DNA of 64,000 nt from Fibrobacter sp. UWT2 (GTDB lineage Bacteria; Fibrobacterota; Fibrobacteria; Fibrobacterales; Fibrobacteraceae): NCBI RefSeq assembly GCF_900142545.1, contig NZ_FRBF01000012.1, positions 43,646 to 107,645 on the forward strand, read 5' to 3'. Position numbers and translations under genes: made by a program. Numbering within the stretch: the stretch's first letter is position 1; the number at the start of each line of letters is the position of its first letter. The notes beneath the pieces were generated by a model. The model saw only the letters and a program-made list of their open reading frames with translations, ran no database searches and was not told the DNA's origin. Positions 9,601-18,835 of this stretch are shown here, in pieces.

Positions 9601-12600
9601 CGATAACTACGACGATGACCTGGAAGACGAAAGCGATCCGCCTAAGCAGATGAACGGTACCGAAAATAACTCCGGTGAACGCACCTACGATACCGAAGAT
9701 ATTAACAGGAACGGATCTCTAGATAAGGACATCAGCTTTGTCCGTTACCGCATTGATTTGTCCGACACCAACAAGGTGAATTTCGAAGAACTGAGAAACG
9801 GCTGGCGCAAGTGGCGTATTCCCTTGAACCAGTACGACACCATTGTTTCTTCGACGGGTAGCGACTACCTGACGATTCTTGCGGAAGCCCAGTTCAGTAG
9901 GCTTTGGCTCGGTAAGTTGAACAACGGCGTTTCTGAAGCCAAGGTGCAAATCGTGAACCTTGCCGTGGTCGGTAACGCTTGGGAAGAAACGACTGTGGCG
10001 GATTTCTACCAGACTTCTTCTACTGAACATTCTCAAATCGTTGAAGTGAACGGCGTGGAAATGAAGGTGTCCGAGAACGTGATGTCCCGTGATACCAGCT
10101 ACATTAGCGTGAAAACGATTAACAACCGCGAAGATGCAAACAAGTATCACAAGTCGCCCAATACCCGCACTGAAAGAGATTCGGATTCCAATGCGCCCCT
10201 TAAGGAAACCGCATTGGTGCTGGATTACCACAATATCAGTCCGGGCCAGGAAGTGGGCGTTACCCGTATTTTTGAAACCGATGTGAAGGACTTCTCGAAC
10301 TATCGCTCCCTGAAAATGGAAATCCATTATAAGGCGAAGGACGGCGTGACCGATGTTCCGGTGCGCTTCGCCATTCAGTTCGGTGAAGGATCTCTTGAAG
10401 GCTCCAACGATTACTACGAATGGAGCTTCCGCCCGGTAAATTACTCCTGCAACAAGGGCAACGGTGAACGCGAATCGGATTGCCATGAACGCAACTGGCT
10501 CGACAACGCCTTCGCCATGGATGTTGCTGACTTTACGGATTTGAAGCGTGGCCGTCGTCCGCCTTACCTGAATGCAGTCGTCAAGGATCTTGGCGGTGAC
10601 CGTGATGAAAAGATTCGCTTGGTGGGTAACCCTTCGATTACCAGCGTCGACTGGATGCGCTTTGTGATTATCGCTGACTCCAGCGCTTCTGAAGCTGACT
10701 TGGATTCCGGTACCTTCTGGCTCGATGACCTGCGTCTTTCGGACATGGATACCGAATGGGGCTATGCAGCTCGTACGGGCGGCCAGGTGAACTTTGCCGA
10801 CTTTATTTCGCTTTCCGGTACGATCCGCTACCAGGACGGAAACTTCGCTACGCTTTCGACTTCTAACGGTTCGCCGAAGCCCAAGACTTCTGCAGCTGCC
10901 TCCCAGCTCGATGTGGCGGGTGACTTCACCATGAACCTGAACAAGTTCCTGAATGACAGCTCCGGATTCCATATCCCGCTTTCTTTGGGTTACCACAGCT
11001 CGACCAAGCGCCCCTACATGAAGCCTACTGACGACATGATGCTCAAGAAGAGCAGCTTCGTAGACCTTACGGGCGACATGTTCCAGAACAAGCTTGCGGT
11101 AAATTCCAATAGGGAAGAGCAGGATCTTCGCGATAATGCCGAATCGAAGGGTTACCAGTCCTATACTCGCGATAAGTCCTTTGGCATTAGCTACCGCAAG
11201 GATTACCACGCTCACGATTCCAAGCTGGGCGAAGTGATGTCGCAGATCTTCTTGGATCGTCCGGCAGTGAGCTATTCTTATAACGAGTCTGAAGGTCGTG
11301 CAACTACGTCTGCCGACTCCTCTTATTCGTACCACACGGTGATTGAATATAAATTGGGAACCTTCAGCAACTTCAAGTTTAGACCGCTTGATGGCCTTTC
11401 GAAGTACGAATGGTTGAAGCCCATTTCGAAGTCTGAATTTGAACCCTGGCCGCAGACCTTCGACCTTACCGTTTTCGACTTGAACTACATCCGTTACGTG
11501 AACCAGAACCGCGATCCGGATTATGTGGAGCCTCAGGTCGACAAGATCGTGACATACACGACGGAATTGAACCACAAGCTGAATATGCGCTGGAATATCT
11601 TCTCGTTCCTGACGACGAACTATTCCTTGAACATCAAGCGTGATATGTACGGCGGTGGCGACCGTGAAGCCTTTGTGAAGAAGAACTTCTTTACCTCTCG
11701 TGATGGCGGCCTGTTTGCTAGCGACTACATCTTTGATTACGACCATACGGACCACCGCGTCTATGTTTCGGGCGACAGTATTGTGGCTGTTCCCTACGAT
11801 ACGATTCCGAAGGTTTCTGAATCCGGTGATACTTTTGCCATTGACATGCAGAACCCGAATTCCTACGAGATTCGCTACGATACCACGGTGTTCTACAAGG
11901 TGGATAGCGTAGGCTCTAAGTCTTATGGTAAGTCTTACGGTATTTTACGCAACGAACGTGCCCGTTCTCAGCAGTTCAAGATCGGCTTTAACCCTCGCTT
12001 GATTCCGTTCTTGCCCTTTAGCGCAAACTTCAGTTCTGACTTTAACCAGCAAAAGACCATTCCCGATGACTTCGACTTTATGGACGAAACGTCTATCGAG
12101 AAAAACTACTGGACGATTTCTCAAACCAACCGTTTCGAGTTCTCGCCGTCTTTGAAGGTGCTGGATTTGGCCCGCAGCTTTGGCAAGGAAAACCCGGTGG
12201 CTAGTGCCTTCGATAAGGTCAAGTGGCGTGAAGTCCGCTTTAATTGGACCGCCAGCACTAACACCGTGGGTGAAAACTTTACCTTGGCTCAGTTGTACGA
12301 AGACCAGGGTGTGACTCCGCTGCAGTATTATCTGTATGGCCTTGGCTTGGGTAACGGTTATCGTAACCGAGGCTTCTATAACATTGTCACGGGCGACATG
12401 GGACTGGATCATCGCGACGATTTCACTCGTTTTGCCCAGTATAGAAACCGCCATGTCGATACGTTGGTGTACCAGGGTAACTTTAGGCATTCCGTGTCCC
12501 GTCAGTTCCAGGTCGGATCTGGCATTACGCTCCCGATTTGGGATATCGGCGTGACAGGCGATTTGCAGTGGAAGGAAGACTTCTCGCAGTCTAGAGAATA

Positions 12601-13480
12601 CCCGATGTATATCGATACCACGACGGTGTGGCCGAAGATTGGCGTTGGTGTGACGGTGCCGAACTTTGCCCAACGTATTTCGTTCTTGAATCGTTTCCGT
12701 AGCGTGTCTACCTACCATCGCTTTGACTACGCTTACACCACCACGGTTCACCCGTTCCAGAGTGCTGAAGATTCCTGGTCCCAGAGCATCAACTTCAATC
12801 CGCTCATCCGCATTACCTTCTTGCTGCAGAACAGCATGCGTATCGAAAACAGCGTGCGCATGAAGATCGAAGATACGGATAGGCGCCCCAAGGAAGAAGT
12901 GATCGGCATTACCACCTGGCCGGATTCTTCGGGTACGGGCAAGGATACGTCGGATTACTTCTGGGAAACGCCGTGGATTCACACGTCGCTCTATAACGAC
13001 TTCATGTTCAACATTGGCGATGACTTTACCATTACTTACCCGCTCAAGCTCGATAAGGCCGTGAAGTTCTTCAAATGGTTCTTCAAGTTCAAGAATTCGA
13101 TTGACTTGAAGCTTACTGCTGGTTACGACTACAAGAAGACCATTCGTAAGGAATACGATCCTGACGAAGGTTACAACAAGTGGAACAAGGAAAGCGGAAC
13201 GGATGGCGTGTTCAAGCAGTGGACGTTTGATGACGGCTTGTATGGCAACGTGAGGGATACGGTGGCCTACAACCCGAAACTTTCTCTGACAGATCGCACG
13301 GTGCCGTCTCGTACTCATGAATGGTTTATTCGCCCCAGCGCTGGTTACCAGTTCAACAAGATTGCCTCGATGAGCAGCTACATTGAATATCGCCAGATTC
13401 ATGAAAAGCTGGATGATGAAACTCCGCACTTGCGTCAGATTCTGCAATTTGAAATTGCACTGATGTTGAGGTTCGACTAA
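6608..13480 (+). CDS. sprA: SprA-type outer-membrane protein, type IX secretion translocon
   Basis: This very large protein (2290 residues) has an N-terminal signal (LWPVATVALAVGIAW) and the features of the SprA/SOV family. There are repeated beta-strand-rich segments, a WMRDFGLDKPKLMLQG-type early region, a GLFGIKADWKLGDWRL segment, and a QSAFVEDFEATTSG segment like the family's DDFE block. Long aromatic-rich beta-barrel sequence runs to the C-terminus and ends in Phe-Asp. Its length matches SprA of Bacteroidota, about 2400 residues, the outer-membrane channel through which type IX cargo passes. The start is GTG at 6608 with a poor ribosome site (AGAAG), so a nearby alternative is possible. 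mnmA begins 4 bases after the stop. Other type IX genes (porK/L/M/N type) are not in this window. Several secreted proteins nearby carry matching C-terminal tails. Confidence 0.82.
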   Translation: MFFEGLKRLWPVATVALAVGIAWSQSDSVSVVSASEAEAAEPDPAETEWQPTYQYISLPPSVTPLNGLLPFGGIGASPTLMSTNKGQVFSHDIDVSTREMDVSEKRVNSVSRDTTTLWTAHYPELADYVSDMYSIGQKSLWLNDLVGKANDGYETPETGSVFDITIPVTMPAWMRDFGLDKPKLMLQGTMDIRLKGYGEKDDAEGSTNTSLWPSPTLNYTPNFMVKGKIGPYITVEINNVEEGLGARNQVRVVYEESYKDEFEDYILQRVEAGTTNLALTGTELTGYSENHQGLFGIKADWKLGDWRLTTIASQDGGDQEEYSLKASETVSEFQILDKQFVAYRYYFLNYDARDKYVREVTNSGRKASTYNATSLKLYKRGATNAKTGVIDNVYVKYVTPNGKTVTKLVERLTEIPGTDFSYDQKMGVIKVNGISRNTLLAASWAEDRGGKSSVKDGDTITLIQWDATLSELVDIDKLMLRNVYSIGISDASSSSFVLRMKNKSGISGDFLKKLGLVDTTTGTPLVNDATIFKKDGTGNYTGEMWLPCKKSSDAVYSDKSNAEELAKQNCLEPLRNLDSSAAMAQLYTLPVYNLSRYTNRFYFESVGKRRSSTISVRDPSSSYSVSGSSCMDISPGTEKVTAGSTTLIRGTDYEVNYELGQIELLSERALDPNKDIKVSYECEPLFEIDNKLLLGARAELPLDLYGMGAGSVFGITALYKSQSTTAKTPTLGNEPYSSVLWGMNLRLQDTVPALTELVNLIPGINTTAQSSWRYEAEFAASRHNANTSDDQSAFVEDFEATTSGLTYPLSRLSWYQASPPGGVESDRSTFIEKLDYKHQGEFIWHSNNTELYKNIYTPVGNSDVDNQHLTVLKMTLRANDNLAGNSWGGIMRPNSSYYQDLSDMKYIEVVARGNVGSLYLDLGLVSEDLSINGWSPNGEYNGENDIGTTTALHDKGLDGLSGTDEFDTVWDCRTTPCKGTEHSIRMGNVDASTNDISRDNYDDDLEDESDPPKQMNGTENNSGERTYDTEDINRNGSLDKDISFVRYRIDLSDTNKVNFEELRNGWRKWRIPLNQYDTIVSSTGSDYLTILAEAQFSRLWLGKLNNGVSEAKVQIVNLAVVGNAWEETTVADFYQTSSTEHSQIVEVNGVEMKVSENVMSRDTSYISVKTINNREDANKYHKSPNTRTERDSDSNAPLKETALVLDYHNISPGQEVGVTRIFETDVKDFSNYRSLKMEIHYKAKDGVTDVPVRFAIQFGEGSLEGSNDYYEWSFRPVNYSCNKGNGERESDCHERNWLDNAFAMDVADFTDLKRGRRPPYLNAVVKDLGGDRDEKIRLVGNPSITSVDWMRFVIIADSSASEADLDSGTFWLDDLRLSDMDTEWGYAARTGGQVNFADFISLSGTIRYQDGNFATLSTSNGSPKPKTSAAASQLDVAGDFTMNLNKFLNDSSGFHIPLSLGYHSSTKRPYMKPTDDMMLKKSSFVDLTGDMFQNKLAVNSNREEQDLRDNAESKGYQSYTRDKSFGISYRKDYHAHDSKLGEVMSQIFLDRPAVSYSYNESEGRATTSADSSYSYHTVIEYKLGTFSNFKFRPLDGLSKYEWLKPISKSEFEPWPQTFDLTVFDLNYIRYVNQNRDPDYVEPQVDKIVTYTTELNHKLNMRWNIFSFLTTNYSLNIKRDMYGGGDREAFVKKNFFTSRDGGLFASDYIFDYDHTDHRVYVSGDSIVAVPYDTIPKVSESGDTFAIDMQNPNSYEIRYDTTVFYKVDSVGSKSYGKSYGILRNERARSQQFKIGFNPRLIPFLPFSANFSSDFNQQKTIPDDFDFMDETSIEKNYWTISQTNRFEFSPSLKVLDLARSFGKENPVASAFDKVKWREVRFNWTASTNTVGENFTLAQLYEDQGVTPLQYYLYGLGLGNGYRNRGFYNIVTGDMGLDHRDDFTRFAQYRNRHVDTLVYQGNFRHSVSRQFQVGSGITLPIWDIGVTGDLQWKEDFSQSREYPMYIDTTTVWPKIGVGVTVPNFAQRISFLNRFRSVSTYHRFDYAYTTTVHPFQSAEDSWSQSINFNPLIRITFLLQNSMRIENSVRMKIEDTDRRPKEEVIGITTWPDSSGTGKDTSDYFWETPWIHTSLYNDFMFNIGDDFTITYPLKLDKAVKFFKWFFKFKNSIDLKLTAGYDYKKTIRKEYDPDEGYNKWNKESGTDGVFKQWTFDDGLYGNVRDTVAYNPKLSLTDRTVPSRTHEWFIRPSAGYQFNKIASMSSYIEYRQIHEKLDDETPHLRQILQFEIALMLRFD

Positions 13481-13484
13481 GCCC

Positions 13485-14573
13485 ATGTCTAAGGCAAGAG
13501 TTGCTGTAGGAATGAGTGGCGGCGTCGATTCTTCGGTGGCGGCACTCCTTTTGCTTGAACAGGGCTACGATGTTTTTGGCGTGACGCTGCGTGTGCTGCC
13601 GCCGTTGTCGAGTCCTTACGATCCCGAAAAAGATGAAAGCGTTTTGAGGGCCCGGGCGGTCGCGAAAAAGCTGGGCATAGAGCATTATGTGGCGGTGTGC
13701 GATGACGCCTTTACGGAACGGGTGCTTAAACGCTGTCACGATGATTTTGCCGGGGCCCGCACGCCGAATCCTTGCTGCTATTGCAATCGCTATATCAAGT
13801 TCGGCTGGATGCTTGACTTTGCATTGGAGCACGGCGCAGACTTCCTTTCTACTGGGCATTACGTGAATGTGAAGGAGGTCGGTGGCGTGCGCAGGCTTTT
13901 CAAAGGTCGCGATGCCGCGAAAGACCAGAGCTACTTTTTGTTCGGCGTGCCCGATTCCGCCATGGCGCGAGTGATGACTCCGCTGGGCGATATGGAAAAG
14001 CCTGAGGTTCGCGCGATGGCGGCGAAGCATGGCTTTGAAAACGCAAGTGCGAGCGATAGCCAGGACATTTGCTTTGATATTTACGGCGACGATTACACGA
14101 ACTTTTTACAGGAGCGTTTCGGTGCGATGACACGCCCGGGAAACTTCGTGACCGCCGACGGCAAGATTTGGAATCGTCACGAAGGTTACCACCGTTACAC
14201 GGTGGGGCAACGCAAGGGACTTGGCGTTGCGCTGGGCGTCCCCGCATTCGTGCAAAGCGTGAATCCAGAAACGGGCGATATCCTGGTGACCGCCGACAAG
14301 TCGGCCGTCTCGGCAAGCGATGTGCGTATTCAGAATTGCGAATGGCACGGCGTGAACCCTGCAACAGGCCGCGACTACGCCGTTGGCGATACTTTTGAAT
14401 GCGAGGGCATGGTGCGTTATCGCCAGCGCCCGACCCGTTGCATGGTCAAGATTTTGGAAGACGGCTGCGCACTCGCCAGTTTTGAACAGTCCCAATTTGC
14501 AGTCACCCCTGGCCAGTGCGCCGTGTTTTACGATGGCGATATGGTGCTTGGTGGCGGCTGGATAATACGCTAG
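13485..14573 (+). CDS. mnmA: tRNA-specific 2-thiouridylase MnmA
   Basis: The 362-residue product matches MnmA, which thiolates U34 of Lys, Glu and Gln tRNAs using ATP and a relayed persulfide. The PP-loop SGGVDSS lies at 11-17. Cys100, in the NPCCYCNRYIKF segment, corresponds to the first catalytic cysteine, and Cys196 (SDSQDICF) to the second. TGHY and the KDQSYFL block are also present, and the C-terminal beta-barrel part contains VGQRKGLG. Two extra cysteines (97, 98) directly precede the catalytic one, which is not the usual NPD-x-x-C pattern. The gene starts 4 bases after sprA and is probably co-transcribed with it, although the functions are unrelated. Confidence 0.95.
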   Translation: MSKARVAVGMSGGVDSSVAALLLLEQGYDVFGVTLRVLPPLSSPYDPEKDESVLRARAVAKKLGIEHYVAVCDDAFTERVLKRCHDDFAGARTPNPCCYCNRYIKFGWMLDFALEHGADFLSTGHYVNVKEVGGVRRLFKGRDAAKDQSYFLFGVPDSAMARVMTPLGDMEKPEVRAMAAKHGFENASASDSQDICFDIYGDDYTNFLQERFGAMTRPGNFVTADGKIWNRHEGYHRYTVGQRKGLGVALGVPAFVQSVNPETGDILVTADKSAVSASDVRIQNCEWHGVNPATGRDYAVGDTFECEGMVRYRQRPTRCMVKILEDGCALASFEQSQFAVTPGQCAVFYDGDMVLGGGWIIR

Positions 14574-14586
14574 GGATTTTTTTTGC

Positions 14587-14622
14587 AGGTGTGGACATTC
14601 TTTGTGATGAATGTCAACACCT
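14587..14622. other. Strong hairpin between mnmA and the GH5 gene
   Basis: The arms 14587-14600 and 14609-14622 pair over 13 bp with a single G/A mismatch and an 8-nt loop. A T run (14577-14584) precedes the hairpin, but no T tract follows on either strand. It is therefore not a standard terminator for either direction. It could be an operator, an mRNA end-stabilising structure or a processing site. Confidence 0.55.
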
Positions 14623-14658
14623 TGAAATTAAAAATATCCATTTAAGGTCTTATTTGTA

Positions 14659-14666
14659 TATCTTTA
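14659..14666 (+). promoter_or_regulatory. Candidate -7 promoter element of the GH5 gene
   Basis: TATCTTTA lies 37 nt before the ATG. It matches the TAT(A/C)TTT(A/G) motif seen ahead of many genes in this window. No clear -33 partner is seen. Confidence 0.35.
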
Positions 14667-14703
14667 GGAAGAGCGCCCGAAAAAAGGGTGTTTGAGGAGT
14701 ATT

Positions 14704-16575
14704 ATGAAAAAATTTGGTTTTGTGGCTCTAAGTGGAGCTCTTTTGTTAGGTGGAGAGGCTTTCGCTGCACCGGGACTTACCGTGAGTGGCACGGATCTTA
14801 TGTACAACGGCAAGAAGATTTTCTTCTCGGGTACGAACCTCGCCTGGAGTGACTACAACTCCGATGTGGGTGATTCCCCGCTGAACGAAAATGCCTGGCG
14901 CAAGGCTGTCGAAGGCACGCGCGCTGCAGGCGGTAACGCCATTCGCTGGTGGCTTTTCAACAACATGAGCCAGAGCCCGACCATCGACCAGAGCACGCAT
15001 CTGGTTTCTGGTCCTAAGGAAAACACCATCGCCAACATGAAGAAGGCTTTGGACATTGCCGAAGAATACGGTGTGATGGTTTCCATGTGCCTTTTCAGCC
15101 ATAACCTGATGGAACCGAACCAGTGGGGCCTTTACAGCGAAAAGCTCGATATCACGGCAAACGAAAAATTGTTCGAAGACGAAGGTACGTCGGCCTTTAT
15201 TACGAATGTACTCGTTCCGGTCGTGAAGGCTATCGGTAACCACAACGCGCTCATGACCTGGGAAGTCTTTAACGAACCCGAAGGCATGACAAGCGTGGGC
15301 TGGACCACCAAGAAACTCGACAAGGCCGTACTGCAGAAGTTCACGAACAAGATTGCAGCTGCCATCCACACCACAAACCCGGAACTGCTCGTTTCTACGG
15401 GTAGCGTGAATATCCAGTATCAGAGCTGGTGGAACGATTCCGAACTTATCGCCGCCGGTGGCGAAGCGAATGGTACGCTCGACTTTTTCCAGACGCATTA
15501 CTATCCGTACTACCAGAACGATGCCGTGTCTCCGTTCGTGAATACGGCAGCCCAGATGGCGACCAAGTATGGCTACGATTCCAAGCCCATGATTATCGGT
15601 GAATTCCCGGCAAGCGGCTGGAAGGGCGATACTTATACTACAAGCATGGCGGCCAAGACCCAGATTTCGACCGAAGAATGCTACCGTAAGGCCTTTGACG
15701 GCGGTTATGCCGGCGCACTTGCCTGGCAGTATATTGGCGACAAGACCGAATCGAACTTCGGCGGTTACTCCTATACCATTGACCCCGCTCTCGATGCCAT
15801 GAAGGCGCTCGCTGCAACGGAAGAAGCGAGCATCAAGATCAAGGATGTCGCCATCAGTCAAGAAAGTGGCGATGGCAAGATGTCGGTCACTTACGGTGGC
15901 GACAACGCCCAGATTGAATACCAGAAAACCTGGGATTTGAGCAAGGCCAGCACGTTCACGTTCGAGGCCACCAACAAGGGCGAAAGCGATGCCCAGTTGC
16001 ACTTGATTTTCAAACTGACGGATGCTTGGACCTGGACCCCGGTGAATGATGACGATGGCGCATGCGTCGTGCCCGCTGGAGAATCCGTAACCTGCTCCTA
16101 CGACATTTCTAGCTTTACCGATCGCAACAAGACCTTGAGCGTCGTTGTCGCAAACTATGCCGCAGGCTACACCGGCACCATCCTTTACGACAACTTCAAA
16201 GCGGGCGACCAGGTTCTTTGGGACTTTAACGAAGACAAGTACGACGCATTCAGTCGCGGCTTCGAAAACACCGAAGAGATGATTCCCGAAATCAAGATTG
16301 TCTTCGGAGATCCTTCGGGAATTTGCATGCGCCCGCAAGTTGCAGGTGCCAAGGCTCTGCGAGTAAGTGGTAACATGCTTAGCCTTTCGATGGGCCGCAC
16401 ACAAGGCGTGACAGCGGAACTCTTCGATGTCACGGGCCACAAGGTTGTAACGCTTCACAAGGGTACACTTTCTGCAGGCACGCACCAGTTCAAGATGAAT
16501 GCGGCAAAGGGCATGTACCTTGTTAAAGTCAAGGGCCAGGGAATCAACCTGACCCAGAAAGTGATGGTGAAGTAG
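14704..16575 (+). CDS. GH5-type glycanase (cellulase/mannanase) with CBM-like module and type IX-like tail
   Basis: The product is 623 residues with signal MKKFGFVALSGALLLGGEAF. The TIM-barrel part (about 25-375) carries VFNEPEG with the acid/base Glu191 and IIGEFP with the nucleophile Glu300, which places it in GH clan A, family 5. A beta-sandwich module (about 395-520) resembles a carbohydrate-binding domain. The last 75 residues (AELFDVTGHKV, then GMYLVKVKGQG and VMVK) look like a type IX sorting domain. The ATG at 14704 has GAGGAG just upstream and begins a good signal peptide; a TTG at 14692 is less likely. The substrate is uncertain: the GTNLAW and RWWLF motifs recall endo-mannanases, but beta-glucanase cannot be excluded. 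It converges on the GH16 gene with only 3 bases between stops. Confidence 0.85.
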   Translation: MKKFGFVALSGALLLGGEAFAAPGLTVSGTDLMYNGKKIFFSGTNLAWSDYNSDVGDSPLNENAWRKAVEGTRAAGGNAIRWWLFNNMSQSPTIDQSTHLVSGPKENTIANMKKALDIAEEYGVMVSMCLFSHNLMEPNQWGLYSEKLDITANEKLFEDEGTSAFITNVLVPVVKAIGNHNALMTWEVFNEPEGMTSVGWTTKKLDKAVLQKFTNKIAAAIHTTNPELLVSTGSVNIQYQSWWNDSELIAAGGEANGTLDFFQTHYYPYYQNDAVSPFVNTAAQMATKYGYDSKPMIIGEFPASGWKGDTYTTSMAAKTQISTEECYRKAFDGGYAGALAWQYIGDKTESNFGGYSYTIDPALDAMKALAATEEASIKIKDVAISQESGDGKMSVTYGGDNAQIEYQKTWDLSKASTFTFEATNKGESDAQLHLIFKLTDAWTWTPVNDDDGACVVPAGESVTCSYDISSFTDRNKTLSVVVANYAAGYTGTILYDNFKAGDQVLWDFNEDKYDAFSRGFENTEEMIPEIKIVFGDPSGICMRPQVAGAKALRVSGNMLSLSMGRTQGVTAELFDVTGHKVVTLHKGTLSAGTHQFKMNAAKGMYLVKVKGQGINLTQKVMVK

Positions 16576-16578
16576 TAT

Positions 16579-17631
16579 TTACTGCGTCACTCGGATGTAG
16601 TCGACGAACATTTCGTTCGGGAATTGAGCGTCGTCTACTTCGAATCCGGGCCAGTTGCCTGCAACGGCGACATTCAAGATAAAGAAGAATGGCTTGTGAA
16701 AAGCATCGGTTCCGCCGGTGCTTTCTTTTATGGATATCTCGTGATACTTGAAGTCGTCAACATACATGACGATAACGTTTTCGTCCCAGACCATTTTGTA
16801 GGTATGGAACTGCGTGATATCTAGTTCCTTGCTTGTGCCGTAATAATCCTTGGTATTGTTGCCGTATTCGGCGTGGTTGCCTTCGTATGCCCAGTGGTTG
16901 GTTCCGTAGACGATGTTTTCGCTGTTCACTGTTTCGATGATGTCGATTTCACCGCAGGCAGGCCAGCTTACGGCATCGATGTTTTCTCCGAGCATCCAGA
17001 ATGCCGGCCAGATTCCCTTGCCTACGGGGAGCGCGATTCTCGCTTCAACGGTGCCGTAGGTAAAGCTGAACTTGCCCTTGGTAATCATGCGGGCCGAGGT
17101 GTACTTGGAACCTTTGTAATCTTCCTTGTTGGCACGAATGTGCAAGATGCCGTCTTTAATGTAGGCGTTTTCTTTGCGGTCGGTGTAGTATTCCCATTCG
17201 TTGTTGCCCCAGCCGCTGGCACCGGTGCCGATTTCAAAAGTCCATTTTTCGGAGTCTATGTTGTCGCCGTCGAATTCGTCGTGCCAGAGATACGGGGATT
17301 CGCCGGGGTTGCTTTCACTCGAAATGTTTCCGCTTGAAGTGATTCCGCTCGAGCTGCTGGCAATGTCATTTGCGCTGCTCTCGGCATCGCGAGAACCGCT
17401 CATGTCGGTAGCGGAAGAATTTGCTGTGGATGGATTTTCAGCCTCGCTGGAGATTGCCGGGACATCTGCGGAAGATGAGGTCGGTTCAGTAACCGGGGAC
17501 TCTCCGGAGGGGGTGGTCTGCTCGCTTATTTCGGCGTTTTCGGCATTGGAAGAGGAATCCGAGGAGCAGGCTGCCGCGAAAAAGGCGACTCCCGCGCAGA
17601 GGGAAAAAAGGCTGAAAAAAGGGAATTTCAT
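16579..17631 (-). CDS. GH16 endo-beta-glucanase lipoprotein (laminarinase/lichenase type)
   Basis: This 350-residue protein starts with a lipoprotein signal (FFAAAC, Cys22). A Ser/Glu/Thr-rich linker of about 85 residues follows, and then a GH16 jelly-roll domain. The domain begins YLWHDEFDGD-x-ID-x-x-KW and carries the family signature GEIDIIE, with Glu228 as nucleophile, Asp230 as helper and Glu233 as acid/base. WPAFWMLG and the C-terminal FFILNVAVAGNWPG block are also typical, pointing to the laminarinase-like subfamily. Endo-hydrolysis of beta-1,3- or mixed-linkage glucan is expected. As a lipoprotein it would stay membrane-anchored, unlike the type IX-tailed enzymes nearby. A possible promoter on the minus strand is TTTG (17668-17665), a 19-nt spacer, then TATATAAT at 17645-17638. 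Confidence 0.9.
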   Translation of the reverse strand: MKFPFFSLFSLCAGVAFFAAACSSDSSSNAENAEISEQTTPSGESPVTEPTSSSADVPAISSEAENPSTANSSATDMSGSRDAESSANDIASSSSGITSSGNISSESNPGESPYLWHDEFDGDNIDSEKWTFEIGTGASGWGNNEWEYYTDRKENAYIKDGILHIRANKEDYKGSKYTSARMITKGKFSFTYGTVEARIALPVGKGIWPAFWMLGENIDAVSWPACGEIDIIETVNSENIVYGTNHWAYEGNHAEYGNNTKDYYGTSKELDITQFHTYKMVWDENVIVMYVDDFKYHEISIKESTGGTDAFHKPFFFILNVAVAGNWPGFEVDDAQFPNEMFVDYIRVTQ

Positions 17632-17710
17632 GCCTTAATTATATAAAAAATCGCCATTTTGCGCCAAAACGTGAGTATTTCGTCATATTTGCGGAATATT
17701 TTTTTAAGAA

Positions 17711-17745
17711 ATTGTCAAAAAGGCTGTATTCTAATATATATTTAC
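17711..17745 (+). promoter_or_regulatory. Candidate promoter of the BMP/hybrid-kinase operon
   Basis: ATTG at 17711-17714 is followed 22 nt later by TATATTTAC at 17737-17745, 21 nt before the ATG. The same bases can be read as TTGTCA-N17-TATATA (17712-17740) of the sigma-70 type. GTAAAGAGGA supplies the ribosome site. Confidence 0.45.
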
Positions 17746-17766
17746 AAAGTGTAAAGAGGATTTAAC

Positions 17767-18813
17767 ATGTTGGTTTCGCAAAACAAGACGGTCTTGATCG
17801 TAGACGATGACCGAATGAATTTAAAGTTCGCCGAGCACATGCTCAGTTCGACGTATAATGTCGTAATGGCGAATTCCTATAAAGAGGCACTTGACTATCT
17901 ATCGAGGGAACAGCCCGCTCTAGCGCTTTTGGACGTTCATATGCCAGAAATGAACGGCTTCGAATTGCTGGCTGAAATCCGTAAGATAAAGAGTTGCAAC
18001 GACTTACCGGTGGTGTTCCTGACGGCGGACAGCGACCGGGAGACCGAGGTCCGGGTGTTTAGGGAAGGGGGGCTAGACTATATACAGAAGCCCTTGGTCC
18101 CCGAAGTGGTGTTGGAGCGAATCAAGCGCATTCTTTCGCTGCGAAAGCTACAAGAGAATCTTGAAAGCGAGGTGGAACGTCGTACGGCCGAACTGGAAGA
18201 AAGCCGTCGCAAACTGCAAGTTCTTTCGTTGCAGGTGGTCAAGACGCTTGCATCGACGATTGATGCCAAGGACCGTTACACGAACGGCCATTCGAGCCGC
18301 GTGGCTAAATACAGCAGGGAAATCGCGCTCCGTGCGGGGAAGCCGGTCGAGTTCCAAGACGAAATTTACATCGTGGCGCTTTTGCACGATATCGGTAAAA
18401 TCGGTATTCCGGACAACATTCTGAATAAGAGTTCCAAGTTGACCGATGAGGAATACGAGACGATTAAGCAACACCCGAGTATCGGGGTTGAAATTTTGAA
18501 GAATATTTCAGAAATGCCGAATATTGAAATTGGTGCCCATTATCACCATGAACGTTTTGACGGGAAGGGCTACCCCGAAGGGCTTGCCGGTTACGACATT
18601 CCTGAAATTGCTCGTATTATTGCCGTGGCCGATGCATACGATGCTATGACGAGTCGCCGCAGTTATCGTTCTGCACTCCCGCAAGAGGCGGTGCGTAGCG
18701 AAATTGTGAAGGGTCGTGGGCTCCAGTTCGATCCGGACTTCGCTGATGTCATGCTCCAAATGATCGATGACGACGTGAATTACGAAATGCGCGATGATGG
18801 ACAGGGCCTGTAG
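17767..18813 (+). CDS. Response regulator with HD-GYP phosphodiesterase output domain
   Basis: The 348-residue protein has a receiver domain (about 8-125, VLIVDDD with phospho-acceptor Asp56 in [11 protein letters not shown] and Lys in QKPL). A short coiled coil follows (about 130-160). The HD-GYP domain (about 160-345) carries HD at 207-208 ([12 protein letters not shown]), [16 protein letters not shown] and [14 protein letters not shown]. The metal-binding residues look intact, so c-di-GMP hydrolysis is the expected output. It is the first gene of a five-gene, same-strand cluster. The next gene, a hybrid kinase, begins 22 bases after its stop, and is a natural phospho-donor. Confidence 0.93.
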   Translation: MLVSQNKTVLIVDDDRMNLKFAEHMLSSTYNVVMANSYKEALDYLSREQPALALLDVHMPEMNGFELLAEIRKIKSCNDLPVVFLTADSDRETEVRVFREGGLDYIQKPLVPEVVLERIKRILSLRKLQENLESEVERRTAELEESRRKLQVLSLQVVKTLASTIDAKDRYTNGHSSRVAKYSREIALRAGKPVEFQDEIYIVALLHDIGKIGIPDNILNKSSKLTDEEYETIKQHPSIGVEILKNISEMPNIEIGAHYHHERFDGKGYPEGLAGYDIPEIARIIAVADAYDAMTSRRSYRSALPQEAVRSEIVKGRGLQFDPDFADVMLQMIDDDVNYEMRDDGQGL

Positions 18814-18835
18814 CGGAAACCGACGGGAGTCAACT

